NCBI GenBank assembly: GCA_002333095.1
Contig: DDBK01000077.1
Coordinates: 2,661-13,140 of the forward strand
Reading direction: 5' to 3'
Length of the DNA: 10,480 nt
Source: Cellvibrionales bacterium UBA2034
GTDB lineage: Bacteria > Pseudomonadota > Gammaproteobacteria > Pseudomonadales > UBA7239
The notes beneath the pieces are model-generated. The model saw nothing but the letters and a program-made list of their open reading frames with translations, searched no databases and had not been told where the DNA came from. Positions 1 through 6,812 of this stretch are shown here, piece by piece (position 1 is the first letter of the stretch; every line of letters starts with the position of its first letter). Both the position numbers and the translations under genes were made by a program.

Positions 1-788
1 CTGCTGCTGGCGCCACCGGCACCGCTGGCACCGCCCGCGCTACCAACATTCCCTGCTCCCTTGGCACCGCCAGAGGACCCCACCCCGCCAATCGAGCCAA
101 AACCACCGGTTGGTTCACCCAGCTTAGGCTCATTGTCCAAGAGTTTTTCAGTCTTCGGCTTGTTCAGGGCAGACACGCGCCTCACATGGAAGCTCAATTT
201 ATCCGAGGCCTTCAATAATTTTTTCCTGCTATCAAATACCTTCGCCTCCACCGTGTGCGTGCCACGATACAGCTCTGTGACCGTGTAAGACATTTCACCG
301 CCACCCACAGGCTGGCCATCATAGTAGAGCTGGAAAGTATGCCCGGGCTGCAAACCCGGCTCTAACTGGGCGGATAAGGTTACAGTTTCAACGTCCTGCC
401 CCAACACCTCTTCGCTGACTGGACTGATAATGGTCAGGGCGGTGTACTCCACAGGAGGCGCCTCCCCCTGACGGGAGCGATCATCCCCAATAGCAGAAGG
501 TAACTCTGAAGGGATTGTATTAGCAGCCTGCACCCTGATGGCTTCTGAAGGCCTGTCAGCAGGAGGGTTATCGGTAAACGTAACCTTTCCCCTGGAATCA
601 ATGCTTCTGTATACGATCTTGCCCGAGATGGGTGGTGGCGGTGGAATCTGTTCGGCATCGGCAGCGGGCTGCCCTTCTGCTGGGATTGCGTCCACGCCCG
701 ATGGATTCTCCTGCGCCCACAACACACCAGAAAGAAGAGTAAACGCAGCGGCAACACCAAATCCGCGAATTGCGTAATGACGCATCAT
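1..788 (-). CDS. Secreted DUF4124-domain protein, 3' end beyond the window
   Basis: Reading from ATG at 788 the frame stays open to the window edge (262 codons), so the C-terminus is missing. Residues 1-25 look like a Sec signal peptide ending LLSGVLWA, followed by a Pro/Ala-rich linker. Residues 57-79 carry the DUF4124 hallmark (GKIVYRSIDSRGKVTFTDNPP). Residues about 115-205 resemble an Ig-like beta-sandwich (YYDGQPV, then YRGTHTVEAKVFD). From about residue 228 the chain becomes Gly/Ala/Ser-rich low complexity. AGAGGA at 798-803 lies 9 nt before the start; a second ATG follows immediately, so either Met is possible. It lies downstream of glnA on the same strand but beyond a terminator. In pseudomonads a gene of this kind can sit between glnA and ntrBC; whether ntrBC follows here cannot be seen. 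Role unknown; DUF4124 proteins are envelope proteins without an assigned activity. Confidence 0.82.
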   Translation of the reverse strand, partial: MMRHYAIRGFGVAAAFTLLSGVLWAQENPSGVDAIPAEGQPAADAEQIPPPPPISGKIVYRSIDSRGKVTFTDNPPADRPSEAIRVQAANTIPSELPSAIGDDRSRQGEAPPVEYTALTIISPVSEEVLGQDVETVTLSAQLEPGLQPGHTFQLYYDGQPVGGGEMSYTVTELYRGTHTVEAKVFDSRKKLLKASDKLSFHVRRVSALNKPKTEKLLDNEPKLGEPTGGFGSIGGVGSSGGAKGAGNVGSAGGASGAGGASS

Positions 789-839
789 GACAACCTATCC
801 TCTTTTGCTCGTCTCCCACTGTAACGCTAAACGGCAGGC

Positions 840-870
840 AAAAAAAAGCCCGGCCAGAACCGGGCTTTTT
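840..870 (-). terminator. Rho-independent terminator of glnA
   Basis: A perfect 11-bp inverted repeat (843-853 with 860-870, core GCCCGG/CCGGGC) closes a 6-nt loop. Read on the minus strand it ends in eight T residues (840-847), the layout of an intrinsic terminator. It lies 31 nt past the glnA stop. The other strand ends in five T residues, so weak bidirectional action is possible, but no rightward gene ends here. Confidence 0.9.
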
Positions 871-901
871 CGCTACTCACCGGATTGATGAGAAGCTGCT
901 G

Positions 902-2323
902 TTAACAGCTGTAGTACATTTCAAACTCAACAGGGTGCGTAGTCATACGCAACTTGGTAACTTCTTCCATTTTCAACGCGATGTATGCGTCGATCATGTC
1001 GTTGTCAAACACACCACCTTGCGTCAGGAAGTCACGATCCTTGTTCAGTTCTTCCAGCGCCATTTCCAGGCTGGAGCAAACGGTCGGGATATGTGCAGCT
1101 TCTTCTGGCTCCAGATCGTACAGATCCTTGTCAGCTGGATCACCAGGATGGATCTTGTTCTTGATGCCGTCGAGACCGGCCATCAACAATGCTGCGAAAC
1201 ACAGGTAAGGGTTGGCCGTTGGATCAGGGAAACGGGTTTCCAGACGACGGGCTTTTGCGCTGCTCACGTAAGGGATACGGATAGAGGCAGAGCGGTTGCG
1301 GGCTGAATAAGCCAGCATAACAGGCGCTTCGAAACCAGGCACCAGACGCTTGTAAGAGTTAGTGCCAGGGTTACAGAACGCGTTAAGCGCCTTGGCATGT
1401 TTGATGATACCGCCAATGTAGAACAGGCAGTTTTCAGACAGGCCCGCATACACATCACCAAAATATTCACCGGCGAAGATGTTCTTACCGCCAGCAGTGA
1501 TGGACTGGTGTACGTGCATACCTGAACCGTTGTCACCCACGATAGGCTTCGGCATGAAAGTAGCGGTTTTGCCGTAAGCATGCGCCACGTTGTGTACGCA
1601 GTACTTGAGGATCTGTACTTCGTCCGCTTTCTTCACCAGCGTGTTGCCGCCAACGCCGATCTCGCACTGGCCGGCAGTGGCCACTTCGTGGTGATGCACT
1701 TCAAGGTTAAGACCCATCTGCTCCATGGCGTTACACATGGCACCACGGATTTCATGCAATGAATCAACCGGCGGCACGGGGAAATAACCACCTTTGACAC
1801 CTGGGCGGTGACCGGTGTTGCCGCTTTCAAATGGGTGATCAGAAGACCAGGCAGCTTCTTCAGAACCGATCTTGACGCTGCAGCCAGACATTTCGACTTT
1901 CCACTTCACGTCATCAAAGATAAAGAACTCTGGCTCCGGACCCATGATCGCGTAGGCATCAGCGCCATACACCGAGCGCAGGTATTCTTCAGCGCGGGTG
2001 GCCACAGAACGTGGATCGCGGTTGTAACCCTGGCGAGTGATCGGATCGACTACCGAACAACGCAAGATGAGCGTTGGCTCTTCAAAGAAAGGATCCAGGA
2101 CAGCAGTGCTATCGTCTGGCATAAGGATCATGTCGGATTCGTTAATGCCTTTCCATCCAGCAATAGATGAACCATCAAACATCTTGCCATCCTCAAACAG
2201 GCTGGCATCAGCACCTTTGGCCGGGTAAGTCACGTGTTGCTCCTTACCCTTGGTGTCGGTGAAACGGAAGTCGAGCCACTTCACGTCATGGTCTTTGATC
2301 AGTTTCAGAGTTTTCTCTGACAT
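902..2323 (-). CDS. glnA: Glutamine synthetase type I
   Basis: Makes glutamine from glutamate, ammonia and ATP in the cytoplasm; active as a dodecamer. The 473-aa length is normal for bacterial GSI-beta. Signature blocks are all present: [12 protein letters not shown] (about residue 49), GPEPEFF (128-134), the ATP/metal block [12 protein letters not shown] (263-274), [10 protein letters not shown] (318-327), [10 protein letters not shown] and [10 protein letters not shown] (364-373). Tyr402 in DLYDLEPEE matches the tyrosine adenylylated by GlnE, so activity is probably controlled by adenylylation. I chose ATG at 2323 because GGAGG (2329-2333) sits 5 nt before it and [16 protein letters not shown] matches homologues; an in-frame TTG at 2335 would overlap that ribosome site. 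Transcription is expected from the upstream sigma-54/NtrC promoter. The C-terminus reads EMYYSC where most family members end YYSV, a minor oddity. Confidence 0.98.
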   Translation of the reverse strand: MSEKTLKLIKDHDVKWLDFRFTDTKGKEQHVTYPAKGADASLFEDGKMFDGSSIAGWKGINESDMILMPDDSTAVLDPFFEEPTLILRCSVVDPITRQGYNRDPRSVATRAEEYLRSVYGADAYAIMGPEPEFFIFDDVKWKVEMSGCSVKIGSEEAAWSSDHPFESGNTGHRPGVKGGYFPVPPVDSLHEIRGAMCNAMEQMGLNLEVHHHEVATAGQCEIGVGGNTLVKKADEVQILKYCVHNVAHAYGKTATFMPKPIVGDNGSGMHVHQSITAGGKNIFAGEYFGDVYAGLSENCLFYIGGIIKHAKALNAFCNPGTNSYKRLVPGFEAPVMLAYSARNRSASIRIPYVSSAKARRLETRFPDPTANPYLCFAALLMAGLDGIKNKIHPGDPADKDLYDLEPEEAAHIPTVCSSLEMALEELNKDRDFLTQGGVFDNDMIDAYIALKMEEVTKLRMTTHPVEFEMYYSC

Positions 2324-2368
2324 GGTTTCCTCCAAAGGAACGGTGTGTCACTTGCTGTTAATGAAAAG

Positions 2369-2385
2369 CTTTCAATGGTTGAAAG
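2369..2385 (-). other. Small hairpin in the glnA leader
   Basis: A perfect 7-bp inverted repeat (CTTTCAA/TTGAAAG) with a 3-nt loop lies in the inferred 5' leader of glnA, about 20-36 nt after the predicted start site. No T tract follows it on the minus strand, so it is not a standard terminator. It could stabilise the mRNA 5' end or be chance. Confidence 0.35.
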
Positions 2386-2415
2386 GGTTGTTTCCGGATA
2401 GGACTAGCAAGAGGG

Positions 2416-2431
2416 GGCAAAATATATGCCA
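2416..2431 (-). promoter_or_regulatory. Sigma-54 promoter of glnA
   Basis: The minus strand reads TGGCAT-ATATT-TTGCC, which has the invariant GG and GC separated by exactly 10 nt and matches TGGCAC-N5-TTGCA closely. The inferred start site is near 2405, giving a leader of about 80 nt to the glnA ATG. Two NtrC-type boxes lie upstream at the right distance, which strongly supports the call. Confidence 0.88.
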
Positions 2432-2457
2432 TTTATGCATTTAAAAAAAGCAGAGTC

Positions 2458-2470
2458 TTTCAAGCGTTTA
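2458..2470 (+). promoter_or_regulatory. Possible IHF site between enhancer and sigma-54 promoter
   Basis: TTTCAAGCGTTTA matches the IHF consensus WATCAANNNNTTR except at the second base. An A-tract (2443-2449) lies beside it. Its position between the NtrC boxes and the -24 element would suit DNA bending, but the consensus is degenerate and NtrC-driven glnA promoters such as that of E. coli do not require IHF. Confidence 0.25.
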
Positions 2471-2502
2471 CCGGCCATCGCACCACATGCTGGCACAAAT
2501 CA

Positions 2503-2517
2503 GCACCATTTTGGTGC
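2503..2517. promoter_or_regulatory. NtrC-binding box 1 (proximal to glnA)
   Basis: GCACC-ATTTT-GGTGC is a perfect inverted repeat matching the NtrC consensus GCACY-N5-RGTGC. Its centre (2510) is about 105 bp upstream of the inferred glnA start site, similar to the enhancer sites of enteric glnA. Phosphorylated NtrC would bind here and loop to sigma-54 polymerase. Confidence 0.85.
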
Positions 2518-2531
2518 ATCCGCATTATTGG

Positions 2532-2548
2532 CGCTCTATATTAGTGCA
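2532..2548. promoter_or_regulatory. NtrC-binding box 2 (distal to glnA)
   Basis: GCTCT-ATATT-AGTGC followed by A matches GCACY-N5-RGTGC with one mismatch in the left half. Its centre (2540) is 30 bp, close to three helical turns, from box 1, so two dimers would lie on roughly the same face, as at the paired E. coli glnA enhancer sites. It also lies about 65 bp upstream of the predicted thiI start site. Confidence 0.65.
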
Positions 2549-2570
2549 CACGGTGGCCAGCTCTGTCTCC

Positions 2571-2600
2571 CTGCCATCCTCCAGACAGGGTGTCTATAAT
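2571..2600 (+). promoter_or_regulatory. Sigma-70-type promoter of the thiI operon
   Basis: A perfect TATAAT (-10) lies at 2595-2600. The best -35 match is CTGCCA at 2571-2576 (4 of 6, spacer 18). The expected start near 2607 leaves a leader of about 23 nt, too short for a TPP or cobalamin riboswitch. A CCCTG/CAGGG inverted repeat (2569-2590) overlaps the -35 and might be an operator, though this is speculative. Confidence 0.6.
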
Positions 2601-2629
2601 GCTGCACCCGCCGCCCAGATCACCAGCCC

Positions 2630-4102
2630 ATGCAATACACCATCAAACTGTTTGCTGAAATTACTATCAAGAGCCGCCCAGTGCGCCAGCGCATGGTGCG
2701 CATGCTGCGCGATAACCTGCGCACACTGATAAAACCGCTGGATCCAGACATCGTGATGGACCGCAACTGGGATTACATCGGCATCAGTAGCCAGGCAGAT
2801 GACGCCACACAAGCACAGATTGTTGACGTGTTGAAACGCACACCAGGCATCAGCCATTTCCAGTGCGTGCATGAATTCCCCCTTTACCAGCCCGACACAT
2901 CGGATGTGGACTGGGAGGGCATCTTTGCGCACACCCGTGCCGTGTACGGCGAGCTGCTGGCCGGTAAAACCTTCCGGGTGTCCTGTCGCCGTCTGGGCAA
3001 CCACAACTTCCAGTCTGCGGATATTGAACGCTACATTGGTGGCGGTTTGAACCAGCACTGTCCCTCTGCCGGGGTAAAACTAAAACACCCTGACATCAAT
3101 GTGCCGGTCGAAATCCGTCATGACCGCTTCTACGTGATTGAACAGGATTATCCAGGGCTTGGCGGTTTCCCGATGGCGACACAAGACGCAGTGTTGTCAC
3201 TGATATCGGGCGGTTTTGATTCCACTGTTTCCACATTTCTCACCATGAAACGGGGTTTATTGACGCATTTCTGCTTTTTCAATCTGGGTGGCGATGCGCA
3301 TGAAATCGCTGTAAAAGAAATTGCTGTGTATCTGTGGATGAAATACGGCGCCTCGCACCGCGTGAAATTTATCAGCGTCCCGTTTGCAGATGTAGTGCGA
3401 GAAATACAGGAAAAAGTGCATCACTCGCAAATGGGTGTAATCCTGAAACGCATGATGTTGCGCGCCGCCAGTGAAATGGCACAGAAACTGGAAATACCGG
3501 CACTGGTAACAGGCGAAGCGGTAGCACAGGTTTCCAGCCAGACCTTGCAAAACCTCTCTGTCATCACACAAGCAACCGACATGCTGGTATTGCGCCCACT
3601 GATTACTATGGACAAACCCGATATCATTGATTACGCCAGAAAAATAGGCACGGAAGTATTTGCAAAAAACATTCCTGAATATTGCGGTGTTATTTCCCAG
3701 AAACCGACAACACGGGCAAAACTGGAACGAATTCAACGCGAGGAGACACGTTTTGATTTTGCAGTATTACAACAAGCCATCGCTGACAGCGTTTCTACCA
3801 ATATCGACCAGATTACCCGCACCCAACAACAAGCCGACAACATTCATGTCTTTTATGAAGCGCCAGTCGGCAGTGTGATCCTGGATATTCGCCACCCTGA
3901 TGAAGAGCAGCGAAAACCACTGGCATTGCCGGGAGCTGTTGTACAGACACTGCCGTTTTACCAGTTGCACAAACGCCATACAGAACTCGACAGGCAGACG
4001 CACTATCTCCTGTATTGTGAGCGCGGCGTGATGAGCCGTTTGCAAGCAGAGTTTTTACGCGGGCAGGATTTCCCGCACATCAGTGTCTTCCAGAAAAAAT
4101 GA
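2630..4102 (+). CDS. thiI: tRNA 4-thiouridine synthase / thiazole sulfurtransferase ThiI
   Basis: ThiI takes persulfide sulfur from IscS, thiolates U8 of tRNA using ATP, and supplies ThiS with sulfur for the thiamine thiazole. The 490-aa protein has the long gamma-proteobacterial layout: N-terminal ferredoxin-like and THUMP region (about 1-170), a PP-loop ATPase with SGGFDS at 193-198, and a C-terminal rhodanese domain (about 405-490). Cys463 in CERGVMS is the expected persulfide-bearing cysteine, and Cys352 in PEYCGVISQKPT is its usual disulfide partner, so both catalytic thiols are present. The start fits the family (MQYTIKLFAEITIKS), although no good ribosome site precedes it. It is divergent from glnA, as in pseudomonads. 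Its stop overlaps the next start by ATGA, placing it first in an operon with an ABC importer. Confidence 0.96.
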   Translation: MQYTIKLFAEITIKSRPVRQRMVRMLRDNLRTLIKPLDPDIVMDRNWDYIGISSQADDATQAQIVDVLKRTPGISHFQCVHEFPLYQPDTSDVDWEGIFAHTRAVYGELLAGKTFRVSCRRLGNHNFQSADIERYIGGGLNQHCPSAGVKLKHPDINVPVEIRHDRFYVIEQDYPGLGGFPMATQDAVLSLISGGFDSTVSTFLTMKRGLLTHFCFFNLGGDAHEIAVKEIAVYLWMKYGASHRVKFISVPFADVVREIQEKVHHSQMGVILKRMMLRAASEMAQKLEIPALVTGEAVAQVSSQTLQNLSVITQATDMLVLRPLITMDKPDIIDYARKIGTEVFAKNIPEYCGVISQKPTTRAKLERIQREETRFDFAVLQQAIADSVSTNIDQITRTQQQADNIHVFYEAPVGSVILDIRHPDEEQRKPLALPGAVVQTLPFYQLHKRHTELDRQTHYLLYCERGVMSRLQAEFLRGQDFPHISVFQKK

Positions 4103-4950
4103 AAATTTTGGGTCATCCATTGGGCTACACCGCCATCGCATGTGTACTGATGCTGGCCTCCCATTTGCCATACGCAACAGCAGATGCATCCCCAAAACCC
4201 CAACGTATCGTTTCACTCGGCCTGTGTACCGACCAGCTCGCACTGCTGATGCTGGAACGCACCCGCATCGCCAGTCTCACGCATGAAGCCACCAATGCTG
4301 AATCGTCTTACATGGCTGCTGAAGCACAGGGAATAACGCAACACAATGCCACAGCAGAAGACATCATTCGCTTCCAGCCCGATCTGGTCATCAGTACCAC
4401 TTTTGGTTCGCCTGATACCGTGCGCATCCTCAAACAACTCGGCTACCGCGTTGAATTGCTACCGCTGCCGCAAAACGTTGAAGAGGTATACAGTGGATTA
4501 CGGCTGGCTGGCCAATGGTTTGGTGAGCCGGAAAAAGCAGAAGCACTGATTGAGAAAACCCGGAATAACATTGCAGACACCCAGCAACGCTATGCCAATA
4601 AACCGACCCAAACCATTGCCATTTTTTCCCCCAACGGCTACAGCATCGGTGCGGGCACACTGGAAAATGATTTCCTGATACAAGCCGGTTACCGCAACAT
4701 TGCCACAGAAAATGGCATCAAGAACTTTCAACAAATATCGCTGGAAACCCTCCTCCTGTGGCAGCCGGACAAGCTTCTGATTGACAATCATGTCTACAAC
4801 CGCAAATCACTGGCACAGGCCCAACTGGATCACCCCGCATTGAAACGTCTGGTATCTTCAGACAATATCCTGTTTATTCCACCGCGACTGCGGGCATGCC
4901 CCGGCCCTATGACTGCGGATGTTATCGAATACCTGGCGTCGAAACGATGA
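4099..4950 (+). CDS. Periplasmic binding protein of a BtuF/FecB-type ABC importer
   Basis: The 283-aa protein has a signal peptide (hydrophobic stretch 11-25, likely cleavage after Ala28 or Ala30). It is soluble-type, since no lipobox cysteine follows the signal. The mature chain starts with PQRIVSLGLCTDQLALL and has FQPDLVIS (92-99), the layout of the two-lobed class III (TroA-like helical-backbone) binding proteins for iron complexes, haem or cobalamin. The GEPEKAEALI segment (142-151) starts the inter-lobe helix and holds a glutamate of the type that docks on the permease. A late ACPGPMTADVIEYLA block is also family-like. Cys43 and Cys267 are the only cysteines in the mature part, so a disulfide is possible. 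It overlaps thiI by ATGA with no clear ribosome site, suggesting coupled translation. Ligand not decided by sequence. Confidence 0.85.
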   Translation: MKILGHPLGYTAIACVLMLASHLPYATADASPKPQRIVSLGLCTDQLALLMLERTRIASLTHEATNAESSYMAAEAQGITQHNATAEDIIRFQPDLVISTTFGSPDTVRILKQLGYRVELLPLPQNVEEVYSGLRLAGQWFGEPEKAEALIEKTRNNIADTQQRYANKPTQTIAIFSPNGYSIGAGTLENDFLIQAGYRNIATENGIKNFQQISLETLLLWQPDKLLIDNHVYNRKSLAQAQLDHPALKRLVSSDNILFIPPRLRACPGPMTADVIEYLASKR

Positions 4951-5954
4951 AGCGTTTTCTGGCAACCAATCCTTTCGCATTGCTGCTATTACTGGCAGTT
5001 GTCACTGCATTGTGCTTTGTCGGTGCATTGCATACCGGCCCCGCCCATATCAGCATCCTGAAAGGCTTCGCCGATCGATTCAATGACAGCCTCTCCATTG
5101 AACAATTGATTCTCTGGGATGTCCGTTTACCGCGCGCGTTACTGGCGTTGATCATTGGCGCCACACTTGGGCTGGCTGGCGCCGCATTGCAGGGCTTGTT
5201 GCGCAACCCGCTGGCGGAGCCCGGCATTGTTGGCGTATCCAATTGCGCTGCATTGGGCGCGGTTATTGTGTTCTATTTTGGCCTCACGCAATTCGGTTGG
5301 TACATACTGCCAGCAGGCGGGCTGATCGGTGCGTTCCTGTCTGTAATCATTATTTTTATATTGGCAGGAAAACAGCGGAATATTGTCAGTCTGATTCTCG
5401 CAGGCATCGCCATCAACGCCATTGGTAGCGCCCTGATTGCACTCGCCCTGAATTTTTCGCCCAATCCTTATGCGATGCAGGAAATTGTTTTCTGGCTGCT
5501 AGGCTCTGTTTCCAACCGCAGTTTGCAGGATGTGTGGATCATCCTGCCTTTTACGGCAATAGGCTGGGGAATGATCCTATATTGCGGCAGACTGCTTGAT
5601 GCGCTGACATTAGGCGAGGAAACCGCACACTCTCTGGGTTTTGATGTAAAAAAACTGCGCTGGATTATGGTGATCGGTGTTGCATCATGCGTCGGCGCCG
5701 CTGTGTCCGTCAGCGGCACAATCGGTTTTGTTGGCCTGGTTGTGCCACATGTATTGCGGCCACTGGTTGGCTATCAACCGCGACGCCTGTTAGTTGTCAG
5801 CGCACTCGGTGGCGCCATTCTTTTGTTGCTGGCGGATATCACCGTGCAGGTACTGTCGCATGGTGGCGAAATGAAACTGGGCGTGGTTACTGCGCTGGTG
5901 GGCGGCCCGTTTTTTCTGTACCTGATTCTGCGCACACGGAATTATTGGTCATGA
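4947..5954 (+). CDS. FecCD/BtuC-family ABC permease
   Basis: Inner-membrane permease of the type II (BtuC-like) importer class, which usually works as a homodimer with ten helices per chain. I take ATG at 4947, overlapping the preceding stop as ATGA, giving 335 aa. The in-frame ATG at 4896 would add 17 polar residues inside the previous gene. Family blocks include RLPRALLALIIGATLGLAGAA (60-80, split by helix turns), LLRNPLAEPGIVGVS (84-98), LTLGEETAHSLGFDV (220-234, the cytoplasmic coupling helices that contact the ATPase), GTIGFVGLVVPHVLRPLVG (257-275) and the final GVVTALVGGPFFLYLI. Length and blocks are complete. It sits between its binding protein and ATPase, so the importer is a full set. 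Close relatives carry iron-siderophores, haem or vitamin B12. Confidence 0.93.
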   Translation: MKRFLATNPFALLLLLAVVTALCFVGALHTGPAHISILKGFADRFNDSLSIEQLILWDVRLPRALLALIIGATLGLAGAALQGLLRNPLAEPGIVGVSNCAALGAVIVFYFGLTQFGWYILPAGGLIGAFLSVIIIFILAGKQRNIVSLILAGIAINAIGSALIALALNFSPNPYAMQEIVFWLLGSVSNRSLQDVWIILPFTAIGWGMILYCGRLLDALTLGEETAHSLGFDVKKLRWIMVIGVASCVGAAVSVSGTIGFVGLVVPHVLRPLVGYQPRRLLVVSALGGAILLLLADITVQVLSHGGEMKLGVVTALVGGPFFLYLILRTRNYWS

Positions 5955-6760
5955 GCCATCCTGTCACAGGCACATCCCTGCTGCAGGGCAACAAGCTCGA
6001 ATTTTTTATCGACGGGGTCGAGATTGTGCGGGGCATTGACATGACCTTGCACAAAGGAGAACTGGTAGGGCTTATCGGCCCCAATGGCGCAGGAAAAAGC
6101 ACGCTGCTGCGCTTGTTATGCGGCATTGAAAATGCCACCCAAGGCAATGTGTTATGGCAAGGAGAAAACCTCTCTGGCATTACGCTCGAGCAGCGCGCGA
6201 AAATGATGGGGTATCTGGCGCAAGGTGCGCGCGCGCAATGGCCTGTAACAGTGGAGCGAATTGTGGAGTTGGGTCGCTTGCCTTACCAGGGTGTTTGGCA
6301 ACGCAGTAACGACACGGATAAAGCGGCCATTGAGCAGGCAATGCATATGGCAGAGGTGACGGCCTACCGCAACCGCATTGCCACTACATTATCGGGTGGC
6401 GAACAAACACTAGTCATGCTCGCACGTATTTTTGCCACACAACCGCAAGTAATTTTTGCTGATGAGCCTGTCGCCACACTGGATCCTTACCACCAGTTAC
6501 ATGTCATGGAGTTGTTGCGCGCGCATGCACAGGATGACAATGCCGGCGTGGTGGTACTGCACGACCTGGAGCTCGCTGCACGATTTTGTGATCGCCTGTA
6601 CTTGTTCCAGCATGGCAAGATTTTTGCCAGTGGCTCACCGTCAGACGTGCTGACACAAGAGAACCTGCGCGCGGTATACGGCATAGAAACACGCATTGGA
6701 TGTTCGGAAGATGGTGTGAATGTCACTCTGGTAAGGCGTATTTGTGAAGGGCATCCGTAA
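5951..6760 (+). CDS. ABC importer ATPase, FecE/BtuD/HmuV-like
   Basis: The ATPase powers the upstream permease. The 269-aa chain has Walker A GPNGAGKST (43-51), Q-loop Gln91, signature LSGGE (147-151), Walker B VIFADE (167-172) with catalytic Glu172, D-loop ATLD (175-178) and H-loop His204. I chose ATG at 5951 because it overlaps the permease stop as ATGA; an in-frame ATG at 5687 would prepend 88 residues translated out of frame from the permease gene. Residues after the signature read QTLVMLAR, without the Arg commonly found there in FecE/HmuV proteins (as in LSGGExxRV). No gene follows on this strand, and no strong terminator is visible before the convergent TetR gene 52 bp away. Confidence 0.94.
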   Translation: MSHPVTGTSLLQGNKLEFFIDGVEIVRGIDMTLHKGELVGLIGPNGAGKSTLLRLLCGIENATQGNVLWQGENLSGITLEQRAKMMGYLAQGARAQWPVTVERIVELGRLPYQGVWQRSNDTDKAAIEQAMHMAEVTAYRNRIATTLSGGEQTLVMLARIFATQPQVIFADEPVATLDPYHQLHVMELLRAHAQDDNAGVVVLHDLELAARFCDRLYLFQHGKIFASGSPSDVLTQENLRAVYGIETRIGCSEDGVNVTLVRRICEGHP

Positions 6761-6812
6761 TACCATTCTTCCATAATAGTATTCTTGCACTGGATGACCG
6801 GAAATCATGGCG

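Noticed and set aside
898..909. GCTGTTAACAGC palindrome over the glnA stop codon
   Set aside because: A short 12-bp palindrome spanning the last codons; no loop or partner signal, and the real terminator lies just downstream.
935..1306. Plus-strand reading frame of 123 codons inside glnA
   Set aside because: It is the shadow of a strongly conserved gene on the other strand and has no recognisable protein features.
2491..2504. Second sigma-54 promoter facing thiI (TGGCAC on the plus strand)
   Set aside because: The GG to GC distance is 9 nt instead of 10 and the -12 part is not TTGC. It overlaps NtrC box 1.
2336..2629. TPP or cobalamin riboswitch, or Fur box, controlling the thiI-importer operon
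   Set aside because: No thi-box or B12-box core and no Fur-like repeat was found by eye, and the predicted leader is only about 23 nt.
3257..3736. Minus-strand reading frame of 159 codons inside thiI
   Set aside because: It overlaps the PP-loop and catalytic regions of thiI, is rich in Phe, Cys and His, and matches nothing recognisable.
4896..4946. Upstream start for the permease
   Set aside because: It adds 17 polar residues lying inside the binding-protein gene; the ATGA overlap at 4947 repeats the pattern of the other junctions.
5687..5950. Upstream start for the ATPase
   Set aside because: The 88 extra residues are an out-of-frame reading of the permease gene, Arg- and Cys-rich, with no ABC similarity.
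6759..6783. Terminator after the ATPase gene
   Set aside because: AATAC-C-ATT pairs with AAT-A-GTATT, but the stem is nearly all A/T, has a mismatch and lacks a T tract.
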